Assembly: GCA_964563295.1 (NCBI GenBank)
Contig: CAZLWX010000042.1
Location: 1 to 29,691, forward strand
Length of the DNA stretch: 29,691 bases
From: Chryseosolibacter sp964563295
Lineage (GTDB): Bacteria; Bacteroidota; Bacteroidia; Cytophagales; Cyclobacteriaceae
Reading direction: 5' to 3'
Shown here: positions 1-6,839 of the stretch, piece by piece
Position numbering within the stretch: the stretch's first letter is position 1
Layout: the number at the start of each line of letters is the position of its first letter
Notes under the pieces: generated by a model
What the model was told of the DNA's origin: nothing
The model's input: the letters and a program-made list of their open reading frames with translations, nothing else
Databases searched by the model: none
Position numbers and translations under genes: made by a program

Positions 1-257
1 GTGACCATGATGACTTCAATGTTCGGAAACTTCTCCTTGATCATCCGGGTGCCCTGAATACCGTTGATTCCGGGTAGCTCAATGTCCATCAGCACAATGT
101 CGGGCTCGTGTATCAGACAGTTGCGCATCGCGTCGCTGCAATTGGCGCAGGTGCCGACCACCGCAAATTTCTCCGAACCGTTTATGATGACTGAATAGGT
201 GTGACTGATCTCTCCGTCGTCCTCGACGATGAGGATCCTCTTCTTCACTTTTTCCAT
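1..257 (-). CDS. Response regulator, receiver domain (3' part outside window)
   Basis: The gene starts at an ATG at 257 and runs off the left edge after 85 complete codons. The visible protein is a CheY-like receiver domain: an acidic pair after the first beta strand (VEDD, residues 11-14) and the phosphoacceptor Asp58 in the motif LMDIELPG. It would receive phosphate from a histidine kinase. The spacing and the style GTRMIKEKFP after the phosphorylation site resemble the NarL/FixJ (LuxR-HTH) class common in Bacteroidota, but the output domain is not in the window, so this class is inferred. It diverges from the membrane protein gene at 592, and an inverted repeat lies between the two. Confidence 0.9.
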   Translation of the reverse strand, partial: MEKVKKRILIVEDDGEISHTYSVIINGSEKFAVVGTCANCSDAMRNCLIHEPDIVLMDIELPGINGIQGTRMIKEKFPNIEVIMV

Positions 258-399
258 TAGGTTTAGGAATTTTTCTTAATTTCTCTCTACTTAAAATAAG
301 TCATGAAACCGCTAAGATTTATCACCCATATGGTAGGATTTTTTCTATCGATTTCACACGGTGAACGCAGGACTTACAAAATGGATTTCGTGCCTCGCA

Positions 400-434
400 A
401 TTGTCGTTAGAGATCGGAGTTCTCCTACGACAAT
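400..434. promoter_or_regulatory. Inverted repeat in divergent intergenic region
   Basis: ATTGTCGT (400-407) is perfectly complementary to ACGACAAT (427-434). A 2x2 internal loop then leads to a second stem, GAGA (410-413) with TCTC (421-424), around a 7-nt loop. It sits between the response regulator start (257) and the membrane protein start (592), so it could be an operator or a leader hairpin. No T-tract follows it, which argues against a terminator. The rest of 258-591 shows no gene I can support. Confidence 0.4.
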
Positions 435-591
435 AGTGGTTTGATGACGTTCGCTGACTTACTGCACGAAATTGAATGAACCCGAATTTGCACAGACAAA
501 AGTGGTTGTGTACCTTATGCTAACCCGGCACGATGGATTGAGAGAACTGTTCCAGGCCGTGCTGATTTTTATTGATGCTCATAATACCCCT

Positions 592-1059
592 ATGTCCAAA
601 GAGAAATTGTTTGATAGCCCTGTAAAGACAGTAATTCTCACCTGGCTATTGGCAGGCACGGCTGATGCCTTGTCTGCGATCATTGTCTATCAAATTCCAG
701 CGATGAATATTTTCCGATACATCGCGAGTGGCGTGTTCGGTCAGGCAGCATTGACCGGTGGGCTACCGATGGTTTTTTGGGGTGTATTCTTTCACTACTT
801 CATCGCTTTCTCCTGGGTGCTGCTTTTCTTTTTGCTGTATCCCCGAATTGCAACGATTTCGTCCAACCGAATCGTCAATGCAATTTTATACGGCGCTGTT
901 ATTTGGATTGTCATGAACCTGATCGTCGTGCCCCTGTCGAGTGTCTCGCGTGGACCACATACCGTAAAGTCCGCGGCGATAGGAATGGCGATCCTGATTA
1001 TTGCCATCGCCCTACCGACGTCGTTGTTCATTTCGAGATACTACAGGCGATCGCATTAA
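592..1059 (+). CDS. Small four-helix integral membrane protein, unknown function
   Basis: The 155-residue protein has about four hydrophobic segments (roughly residues 12-34, 60-83, 95-113 and 125-147) and a basic C-terminus (SRYYRRSH). I do not recognise a named family with certainty; no catalytic motif is visible. The reading frame stays open upstream to an ATG at 472, but those 40 residues look unlike the rest and the hydrophobic core pattern begins just after the ATG at 592, so I place the start there; 472 remains possible. No Shine-Dalgarno is visible at either site, as is usual in Bacteroidota. It stands alone, diverging from the response regulator. Confidence 0.7.
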   Translation: MSKEKLFDSPVKTVILTWLLAGTADALSAIIVYQIPAMNIFRYIASGVFGQAALTGGLPMVFWGVFFHYFIAFSWVLLFFLLYPRIATISSNRIVNAILYGAVIWIVMNLIVVPLSSVSRGPHTVKSAAIGMAILIIAIALPTSLFISRYYRRSH

Positions 1060-1406
1060 TCCCTGTGCGCGGGGCAATCGCGCGCCCGCCCGGGTTGATC
1101 CGGCCATCGGTTCATTTCAAACGATTTCGCGGATCACACCAAAGAGGGGGAACTTAATTCCACTGAAACCCATTAATTTGCGGATCCACGCAGCTTCTTC
1201 CGGGCAAGCTCAACCAATGTCCAGCTGATTTCAGGACAGGATGGTGGCGGAGCAGAAGATGATCAGGGTAAGGAGGAAGGCCAGGAGTAAACGGTATTTG
1301 AGGCTCAAGCTGTAATTGGTTTAGGTTATGGCGGTCGAATATATAATAGTCAAGTGATTATTCACAAATTTCAGGTAAGTTTCTGATATTTAATTTTTTA
1401 ATCAGG
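1060..1406. other. Gene-free intergenic stretch
   Basis: These 347 bases hold no convincing gene. A TATAAT hexamer at 1342-1347 lies about 60 bases ahead of the cysH start and could belong to its promoter, but no well-spaced upstream element goes with it. A minus-strand run at 1231-1308 would encode about 25 hydrophobic residues from a TTG start; it is too short and unsupported to call. Confidence 0.5.
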
Positions 1407-2063
1407 ATGGATTTTGACGGGATAAAGGCGCAGATCGAGCGTTACAAAAGTGAGGGAAAACGACTTTTTACTACGTCGTCATTTCAGTCCCACAGCCTTG
1501 TGCTTCTTCACATGCTGAGCAGGATCGACAAGACGATACCGGTGTTCTTTATCAACACAGGCTACCATTTCCCCGAGACCGTTCAGTTCCGCGACCACAT
1601 TACGGCGCTTTTCGGACTTAACACCATCGATTTAAAATCGGAGGTCCCCAAGTTTATGCAGCGCGATGCCGATGGAAGGCTATTGTTCACGTCAGACCCC
1701 GATCATTGCTGTTACCTAAACAAGACACAGCCGATGGAGGCGATCTTGCTTGCGCACGATGTTTGGATCAATGGCGTCCGCGCCGACCAAAGCGCCGTTC
1801 GCGCCGCCATGAAACTAGAACAACCCGCCCGGCACGGTTGCATCCGGTTCCATCCGATGCTTGACTGGAATGCGAAGATGGTCTGGGAATATCAAAAGGA
1901 GCACAACTTGCCCAGGCATCCACTTGAGGAAAAAGGCTACATCAGTATTGGCTGTGAACCCTGCACGAGGAAATCAGACCCCGAGATGATGGAAAGGGAG
2001 GCCCGCTGGTTCGGTCTGAATAAAGTGGAGTGCGGTTTGCACACCGATCTCATCAATAAATAA
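1407..2063 (+). CDS. cysH: Phosphoadenylyl/adenylyl-sulfate reductase (Fe-S type)
   Basis: The 218-residue protein reduces APS or PAPS to sulfite with thioredoxin in assimilatory sulfate reduction. The nucleotide-binding loop lies at SSFQSHS (24-30), followed by FFINTGYHFPET (47-58). The catalytic Cys209 is in the C-terminal motif ECGLH. Two further cysteine pairs, CC at 101-102 and CxxC at 183-186, are the four ligands of the [4Fe-4S] cluster that marks the APS-reducing class; the E. coli PAPS-only enzyme lacks them. That points to APS as substrate. No cysD/cysN or sulfite reductase gene is nearby. The sugar epimerase follows after 19 bases, so the two may be cotranscribed, although their functions are unrelated. 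Confidence 0.95.
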   Translation: MDFDGIKAQIERYKSEGKRLFTTSSFQSHSLVLLHMLSRIDKTIPVFFINTGYHFPETVQFRDHITALFGLNTIDLKSEVPKFMQRDADGRLLFTSDPDHCCYLNKTQPMEAILLAHDVWINGVRADQSAVRAAMKLEQPARHGCIRFHPMLDWNAKMVWEYQKEHNLPRHPLEEKGYISIGCEPCTRKSDPEMMEREARWFGLNKVECGLHTDLINK

Positions 2064-2082
2064 TGATATCCCGTCGAAGTAG

Positions 2083-3009
2083 ATGAAAGTACTTGTTACC
2101 GGTGGAGCAGGCTATATCGGCACCGAGTTGGTTAATCACCTGATTACTGCTCCCGCGGTTGATCAGGTGATTGTTTATGACAACCTGAGCCGGCCCAATT
2201 ACAATTTGTTCCTTGGCCTTCGCCTTCAAAAGCATCAGAAACTCAGATTTGTCAAGGGTGAATTGCTCGATTCCCGCGCGCTCAAGAAGGCTCTGAAAGG
2301 AGTAGATGTTGTATATCACCTGGCTGCCAAGGTTACCACTCCTTTTGCCAATGCTGACGCACATGGATACGAACAAGTTAACCATTGGGGAACAGCAGAG
2401 ATGGTGTATGCTGTCGAGAACAGTGATGTCCGTCGTTTTATCTACACCAGCAGCACAGGCGTCTACGGATCTTCCAGGATACCTGCTCACGAAGACACGC
2501 CACCGGATCCTCAGACGTTTTATGCCGCGTCGAAGTTGCGCGGTGAGGAGCATGTCAGGCGACTGATAAAGGCTGGAAAAATGGAAGCGTTCATTCTCCG
2601 CTGCGGCAACGTTTATGGATACAGCAAGAGCATGCGGTTCGATGCCGTTATCAACAAATTTGTCTTTGAGGCTAACTTCAATAGGATGATTTCCATACAG
2701 GGCGACGGGAAGCAGTCGCGCACCTTCATCCATATCGACATGCTCTCGAAGGCCCTCGGCGCTATGCTTACCGCCGACTTACCCAGCGACCTGTATAACG
2801 TGGTGGACCGGAACCTTAAAGTCATCGACATTCTTGACGTGCTGAAGGGGTTAATCCCCGACCTCGAGTTTATATTTATCAATCAGCATCTGCGTCTCCA
2901 TGAACTGAATGTCAAGCCCAATCCGCTCATAACAGACACCCTGCAAATCCGGAATCAACGTACGCTGAAGGAGGAGTTGGCAGAGTTTCTGACCAAGTTT
3001 AGCTTCTAG
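2083..3009 (+). CDS. NAD-dependent epimerase/dehydratase (extended SDR)
   Basis: The 308-residue protein is an extended short-chain dehydrogenase of the UDP-glucose-4-epimerase type. The Rossmann motif GGAGYIG is at residues 7-13, the DN pair after the second beta strand at 33-34, the active-site serines at YTSSTG (121-126), and the catalytic Tyr147 and Lys151 in YAASK. The length suits the family. The likely substrate is a nucleotide sugar, but residues fixing which one cannot be judged by eye. It ends five bases before the antiporter start, so it probably shares an operon with it. Confidence 0.9.
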   Translation: MKVLVTGGAGYIGTELVNHLITAPAVDQVIVYDNLSRPNYNLFLGLRLQKHQKLRFVKGELLDSRALKKALKGVDVVYHLAAKVTTPFANADAHGYEQVNHWGTAEMVYAVENSDVRRFIYTSSTGVYGSSRIPAHEDTPPDPQTFYAASKLRGEEHVRRLIKAGKMEAFILRCGNVYGYSKSMRFDAVINKFVFEANFNRMISIQGDGKQSRTFIHIDMLSKALGAMLTADLPSDLYNVVDRNLKVIDILDVLKGLIPDLEFIFINQHLRLHELNVKPNPLITDTLQIRNQRTLKEELAEFLTKFSF

Positions 3010-3014
3010 TATCG

Positions 3015-4610
3015 ATGCCCAACATCGCAACCGTCATCATCCTTCTGGCAGTTGTAACGGCGCTGGCCGAGATCACGGAACGGATTCGTATTCCTTATCC
3101 GATCCTGCTGGTGATCGCCGGTGTGGGGATCGGGCTGGTCCCCGGTCTGCCCGTAGTCAGGCTCTCTCCCGACGTAGTCTTCCTGGTCTTTTTACCGCCA
3201 ATACTTTACCAGGCCGCGTGGACGACTTCCTGGCCGGACTTCAAGGCTGCAAAAAGACCGATCATATTGCTCGCGATCGGCTGCGTCATCTTTAGTACTT
3301 GTGCCGTCGCCTGGGTAGCGCAAGAACTTATTCCGGAGCTGGGATGGGCGGAGGCATTCGTGCTTGGAGCGATCGTTTCGCCACCCGATGCTGTGGCTGC
3401 CGCTGCCGCCACCAAGGGACTCAACCTTCCTAAACGACTGACCACTATTCTGGAGGGGGAGAGTCTGGTGAACGATGCCACTGGCCTGATTGCATACCGT
3501 TTTGCCCTTGCGGCGGTCATCACAGGCGGATTCAGTCTGTGGGAGGCGAGTTATCAGTTCGTTTTTGTGGCTGTTGGAGGCGTACTCCTGGGTCTGGCGC
3601 TGGGCTATATGTTCCGCTGGATTCATGCGATCACTCCGGACAACCCGACGACCGATACAACATTTACGTTCATCACACCATACATCGCGTTTCTCTTTGC
3701 GGAAAGCCTGCATGTGTCGGGTGTCCTCGCAGTAGTTGTGTGCGGGCTGTCCGTCGGGCGTCATTCATCCGAGATATTCTCCCAGCAGGGGCGGCTTCAG
3801 GTTTACAGAACGTGGGATACCGTGATTTTCATCCTCAATGGAATCATCTTTATCCTGATTGGACTTCACCTGCCGGAAATATGGGCCAGGATCAACGACG
3901 ACATTCAGACCGCAACGTTGCTTAAATACGGTCTTATCGTCAGCGCCGCCGTGATCATCGGGCGGATGATCTGGGTGTATCCGGGAACTTACATTCCGCG
4001 ATGGCTGAGCAAGTCGATCCGCGAGCGCGAGACGCAGACCAATGTCAGACTGGCCACCATTGTGGCCTGGTCGGGGATGAGGGGAGTGGTCTCGCTCGCA
4101 GCAGCACTGGCGATACCGCTGACGACAAACGGTGTTGATCGCTTTCCCGCACGCGATCTGATAATCTTCCTGACGTTCTGCACGATCCTCGCGACATTGG
4201 TTTTCCAGGGGCTCACCCTGCGACCCCTGATCAGGCTTCTGCGGATTAAACCCGATGATCAGGCCCACGTCCAGGAACAGGCGGTGAGGATGCGCATCGC
4301 CACTTCGATTATCGAGGAAATAGAAGGGAATTATTCTCTGGGGCTTCCGGATGATGTGTTGAACCTGGTCAAGACCAAATACGAAATGAGGATACAGCAA
4401 TTGCGGGTTGAACCGGGTGAAGCTCGACTGACCCGTGAACAGATTGAACAATATCACGACATGCAGGGAAAGCTGATTGCCCTCGAACGAAATCAGCTGC
4501 TTGTCTTTCGCCGGCAAGGAACGGTCAGCGATGAAGTTCTGCGCAAGATCGAGTATGAACTCGACCTGGAAGACACGCGATTGATCCTGGAGAAAAGTAA
4601 CAATAAATGA
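3015..4610 (+). CDS. Na+/H+ antiporter, CPA1 family
   Basis: The 531-residue inner-membrane protein has about a dozen hydrophobic helices in its first 400 residues and a charged cytoplasmic tail of about 120 residues. CPA1 hallmarks are present: LPPILYQAAW near 59-69, SPPDAVAAA around Asp125, and EGESLVNDATG with the ion-binding Asn153-Asp154 pair. The family exchanges Na+ (or K+) for protons in pH and salt homeostasis. The start at 3015 lies five bases after the epimerase stop, and the DinB gene starts eight bases after its end, so a shared transcript is likely. Confidence 0.95.
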   Translation: MPNIATVIILLAVVTALAEITERIRIPYPILLVIAGVGIGLVPGLPVVRLSPDVVFLVFLPPILYQAAWTTSWPDFKAAKRPIILLAIGCVIFSTCAVAWVAQELIPELGWAEAFVLGAIVSPPDAVAAAAATKGLNLPKRLTTILEGESLVNDATGLIAYRFALAAVITGGFSLWEASYQFVFVAVGGVLLGLALGYMFRWIHAITPDNPTTDTTFTFITPYIAFLFAESLHVSGVLAVVVCGLSVGRHSSEIFSQQGRLQVYRTWDTVIFILNGIIFILIGLHLPEIWARINDDIQTATLLKYGLIVSAAVIIGRMIWVYPGTYIPRWLSKSIRERETQTNVRLATIVAWSGMRGVVSLAAALAIPLTTNGVDRFPARDLIIFLTFCTILATLVFQGLTLRPLIRLLRIKPDDQAHVQEQAVRMRIATSIIEEIEGNYSLGLPDDVLNLVKTKYEMRIQQLRVEPGEARLTREQIEQYHDMQGKLIALERNQLLVFRRQGTVSDEVLRKIEYELDLEDTRLILEKSNNK

Positions 4611-4617
4611 TAATGAT

Positions 4618-5124
4618 ATGAGTAACAGCAAAGCATCGGAATCACTGGATTTGGTAATCAACATGGCATTACGGGCATGGCAATCGCAAAACAAGCAGGT
4701 GGATAAGTTGTTGGAAGAAATGCCGGAGGAACAATGGTTGAAAGACGTAGCTCCCGGCCGTAACAGCGGTCGCTATTTGCTCGGCCACCTTATTGCGGTT
4801 AACGATAATTTATTTTCCCTGCTCGGAGTCGGTGAGCGCCAGTACAAGGAGTTCTACTCCCTTTTTCACGACAATCCCGATAAGGCGAGCGCGGCATATC
4901 CGTCTATGGCGGAGTTGACACGCATATGGCGCGAAGTAAATGAAAAGCTTCTTTCACGTTTCAATGCGATGACGCCAGAGGAGTGGCTTTCCCGACACAA
5001 TGCGATAACGCCGGAGGATTTTGCGCGCGAGCCCCATCGCAACAAGCTGAACGTTGTGCTGCATCGCACATCGCACCAGGCATATCATATCGGGCAACTC
5101 ATTCTGCTCAAAAGGTCCACGTAA
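4618..5124 (+). CDS. DinB/YfiT-fold protein
   Basis: The 168-residue protein fits the DinB four-helix metal-dependent fold, a family that includes thiol-S-transferases. The candidate metal-binding histidines are His57 in GHLIAVND, His153 and His157 in SHQAYHIGQL. The substrate is unknown. Residues about 116-134 contain a near-duplicated segment (NAMTPEEW and NAITPEDF), explained by a 36-bp spaced direct repeat in the DNA. The gene is directly followed by a fragment of an ABC permease in another frame. Confidence 0.85.
   Translation: MSNSKASESLDLVINMALRAWQSQNKQVDKLLEEMPEEQWLKDVAPGRNSGRYLLGHLIAVNDNLFSLLGVGERQYKEFYSLFHDNPDKASAAYPSMAELTRIWREVNEKLLSRFNAMTPEEWLSRHNAITPEDFAREPHRNKLNVVLHRTSHQAYHIGQLILLKRST
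4962..5020 (+). repeat. Short direct repeat inside the DinB-like gene
   Basis: A 23-base stretch starting at 4962 recurs at 4998, 36 bases later, with three mismatches. Because 36 is a multiple of three, the duplication keeps the frame and produces the paired peptides NAMTPEEW and NAITPEDF. Confidence 0.7.
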
Positions 5125-5126
5125 GA

Positions 5127-5492
5127 AGTTCGGTGGACTTCCCTTTGGTCGTCAGCTGCCTGGGTATCTTTGGATTGGCATCCTTCGTAGCGGAACAGCG
5201 GACTCGCGAATTGGGGATCCGCAAAGTGCTTGGCGCCGCGCCCGTCGACCTTTGGACAATGCTGTCGAAAGACTTTGTTGTGCTGGTCATGATCTCCAGC
5301 GTGTTGGCGATTCCCCTTGCGTTTGCGGTAATGCGATCCTGGCTGCAGAACTATTCTTATCACACCGGGATACCGTGGTGGGTTGTTGCGGGAAGTGCAG
5401 TTTCAGTGCTTTTGATCACGCTGTCGACCGTGAGTTATCAAACGACAAAAGCGGCATTGACAAATCCCGTCAACAGCTTGCGGTCGGAATAA
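5127..5492 (+). pseudogene. Remnant of FtsX/MacB-type ABC transporter permease (C-terminus only)
   Basis: This frame encodes only the last ~120 residues of a MacB/FtsX-like permease of the large Bacteroidota family (usually about 800 residues). The recognisable parts are CLGIFGLASF, the conserved motif EQRTRELGIRKVLGA, two transmembrane helices and the typical ending NPVNSLRSE. No start codon suited to a complete gene is present: upstream the frame only overlaps the DinB gene out of phase, and similarity begins right after the DinB stop at 5124. It therefore looks like the 3' end of a deleted gene, with the DinB gene end sitting at the deletion or insertion junction. Confidence 0.85.
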
Positions 5493-5495
5493 TCG

Positions 5496-5939
5496 TCAAA
5501 GAGGGACTTCGTAATATTCAAGCGCCCACTCCAGCATGAACCGAACGCGGTTCGGCTTTATCCGGTAGACGATTAGGGCCGGATTGTCGATGGTACCGAG
5601 ATAGTGCTGTAGTAGCCGATTGGCGTTCCAGATCTCTTCAAGCACCCCACGATCATTGACCACCTCGGCTGTGCCGGTAATCCGCACCTGGTTGTGATCG
5701 TCGTCGAGGTAGCAAAGTTCAACTTTATCGTTGACCGACAACTCACGAGTCTTTCCGTAACTTTTCAGGTTCGCGACATACACAACAAAGCCATCGGTCT
5801 TTACCGGCGAAACGGGCCGTAGCCGGGGCTGATCGTCATCGACGGTGGCCAGCATCGGAAAGCGAACCTTCCTTACAATGTCCCTGGCCATCGCTGGCAC
5901 GCTCGCGGCATCAACCCGCTTTGGTTCTGGCTTGCTCAT
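5496..5939 (-). CDS. Pyridoxamine 5'-phosphate oxidase-fold (flavin-binding) protein
   Basis: The 147-residue protein has the split-barrel pattern of the PNPOx-like family: an N-terminal segment FPMLATVDDDQPRLRPVSP, a middle NLKSYGKTREL that usually contacts the flavin phosphate, and a strand-rich end. Such proteins bind FMN, F420 or haem; the substrate cannot be told. I use the ATG at 5939 (MSKPEPKR); a frame-open ATG at 5993 adds 18 residues that do not look like the family. Its stop lies three bases beyond the stop of the permease remnant, and it diverges from the VTT gene. Confidence 0.8.
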   Translation of the reverse strand: MSKPEPKRVDAASVPAMARDIVRKVRFPMLATVDDDQPRLRPVSPVKTDGFVVYVANLKSYGKTRELSVNDKVELCYLDDDHNQVRITGTAEVVNDRGVLEEIWNANRLLQHYLGTIDNPALIVYRIKPNRVRFMLEWALEYYEVPL

Positions 5940-6001
5940 CGTATTTTGAACAATGCGAAAGCTAATAAAAAAACTATATTCATGATTATTCAAATACTTA
6001 A

Positions 6002-6640
6002 ATGCGACTCTTGTACTTGTTCCTCGCGCTCGCGATCATCGTAATCGTTGTTTTTCTGCTGTTGGAAGACTCCTTGATGACGACCTTTTCGGAATCGGGC
6101 TCCATCGCGTGGCTGACGCAGTACGGTGATTGGGCCTGGGCTGCGGGAATTGTTCTCCTTGTTTCCGATCTCGTGCTGCCACTGCCGGCGACGCTGATCA
6201 TGTCAGCATTGGGATTTATTTATGGACCCATTGCCGGAGGACTTATCAGCGTTTTGGGTTCTTTCCTTGCGGGCTCGACAGGCTACTGGCTGTGCCGGCT
6301 GATGGGGGAGGGCGTCGCCCATCGATTGCTGGGTCAGCGCGACTTTGAAAAAGGAAGAAAACTAGCCGACACGATCGGACCGTGGGTGGTGGCTCTTTCG
6401 CGATGGCTCCCGGTATTCCCTGAAGTCATTGCTTGCATGGCGGGATTGACCCGCATGCGCGTGATGACCTTTCATCTCGCCTTACTTGCCGGGTCTCTGC
6501 CCCTTGGATTTGTTTATGCGTTAATTGGCTATTCCGGCGTCGACAATCCGACCATGGCCATTCTCCTAAGCGCGGGTGTTCCACCTGTACTTTGGTTTTT
6601 GACTAGCCGCTTTTTAAAACACTCAACCCCCACCACCTGA
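6002..6640 (+). CDS. VTT-domain membrane protein (DedA/TVP38/TMEM64 family)
   Basis: The 212-residue protein has about five to six hydrophobic segments. The VTT/SNARE-associated domain is visible as LPLPATLIMSALGF followed by GPIAGGLISVLGSFLAGSTGYWLCR (around residues 59-100) and the later SRWLPVFPEVIACMAGLTRM. Members sit in the inner membrane and have been linked to lipid carrier flipping and membrane homeostasis. The start at 6002 is the first ATG. A perfect inverted repeat follows directly after the stop. Confidence 0.88.
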   Translation: MRLLYLFLALAIIVIVVFLLLEDSLMTTFSESGSIAWLTQYGDWAWAAGIVLLVSDLVLPLPATLIMSALGFIYGPIAGGLISVLGSFLAGSTGYWLCRLMGEGVAHRLLGQRDFEKGRKLADTIGPWVVALSRWLPVFPEVIACMAGLTRMRVMTFHLALLAGSLPLGFVYALIGYSGVDNPTMAILLSAGVPPVLWFLTSRFLKHSTPTT

Positions 6641-6641
6641 T

Positions 6642-6661
6642 CGTTGGTGCCCTCACCAACG
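6642..6661 (+). terminator. Stem-loop after the VTT gene
   Basis: CGTTGGTG (6642-6649) pairs perfectly with CACCAACG (6654-6661) around a CCCT loop, immediately after the stop codon at 6640. There is no T-tract downstream, so it may be a processing or stabilising hairpin rather than a Rho-independent terminator. Confidence 0.45.
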
Positions 6662-6674
6662 ACAAAAGCACCAA

Positions 6675-6692
6675 TCCCGATACCTATCGGGA
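6675..6692. repeat. 18-bp palindrome
   Basis: TCCCGATA, CC, TATCGGGA form a perfect 8-bp inverted repeat with a 2-base centre. From memory, palindromes of the form CCCGATA-N2-TATCGGG are common between genes in Bacteroidota genomes, so this is probably one copy of a dispersed palindromic repeat; only one copy is in this window. Confidence 0.5.
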
Positions 6693-6698
6693 CCAATT

Positions 6699-6740
6699 AA
6701 ATTCCAATGACCAGTATTCAAATTCCAAACGTCAGAATCT
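6699..6740. repeat. Degenerate heptamer tract (AAATTCC-like)
   Basis: Six consecutive 7-bp units can be read in phase, with AAATTCC exact at 6699-6705 and 6720-6726 (21 bases apart) and variants such as AATGACC, AGTATTC and AAACGTC between and after them. It is weaker than the arrays farther right but has the same unit length. Confidence 0.4.
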
Positions 6741-6839
6741 AATCAGACCAACTCATGGCCGGGCTGCCGGCGACCCCACAATCTTTTTCGAACAACACAG
6801 GACAATAAGCACTGACTTAATTAGCAACACCAGTCTCCC

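Noticed and set aside
1231..1308. Short hydrophobic peptide on the minus strand
   Set aside because: About 25 residues from a TTG start with no ribosome-binding site or homologue known to me.
2053..2733. Minus-strand open frame of about 226 codons
   Set aside because: Antisense shadow of the epimerase; no domain pattern.
3765..4694. Long minus-strand open frame of about 309 codons
   Set aside because: Antisense to the antiporter, whose motifs and hydrophobicity are unmistakable on the plus strand.
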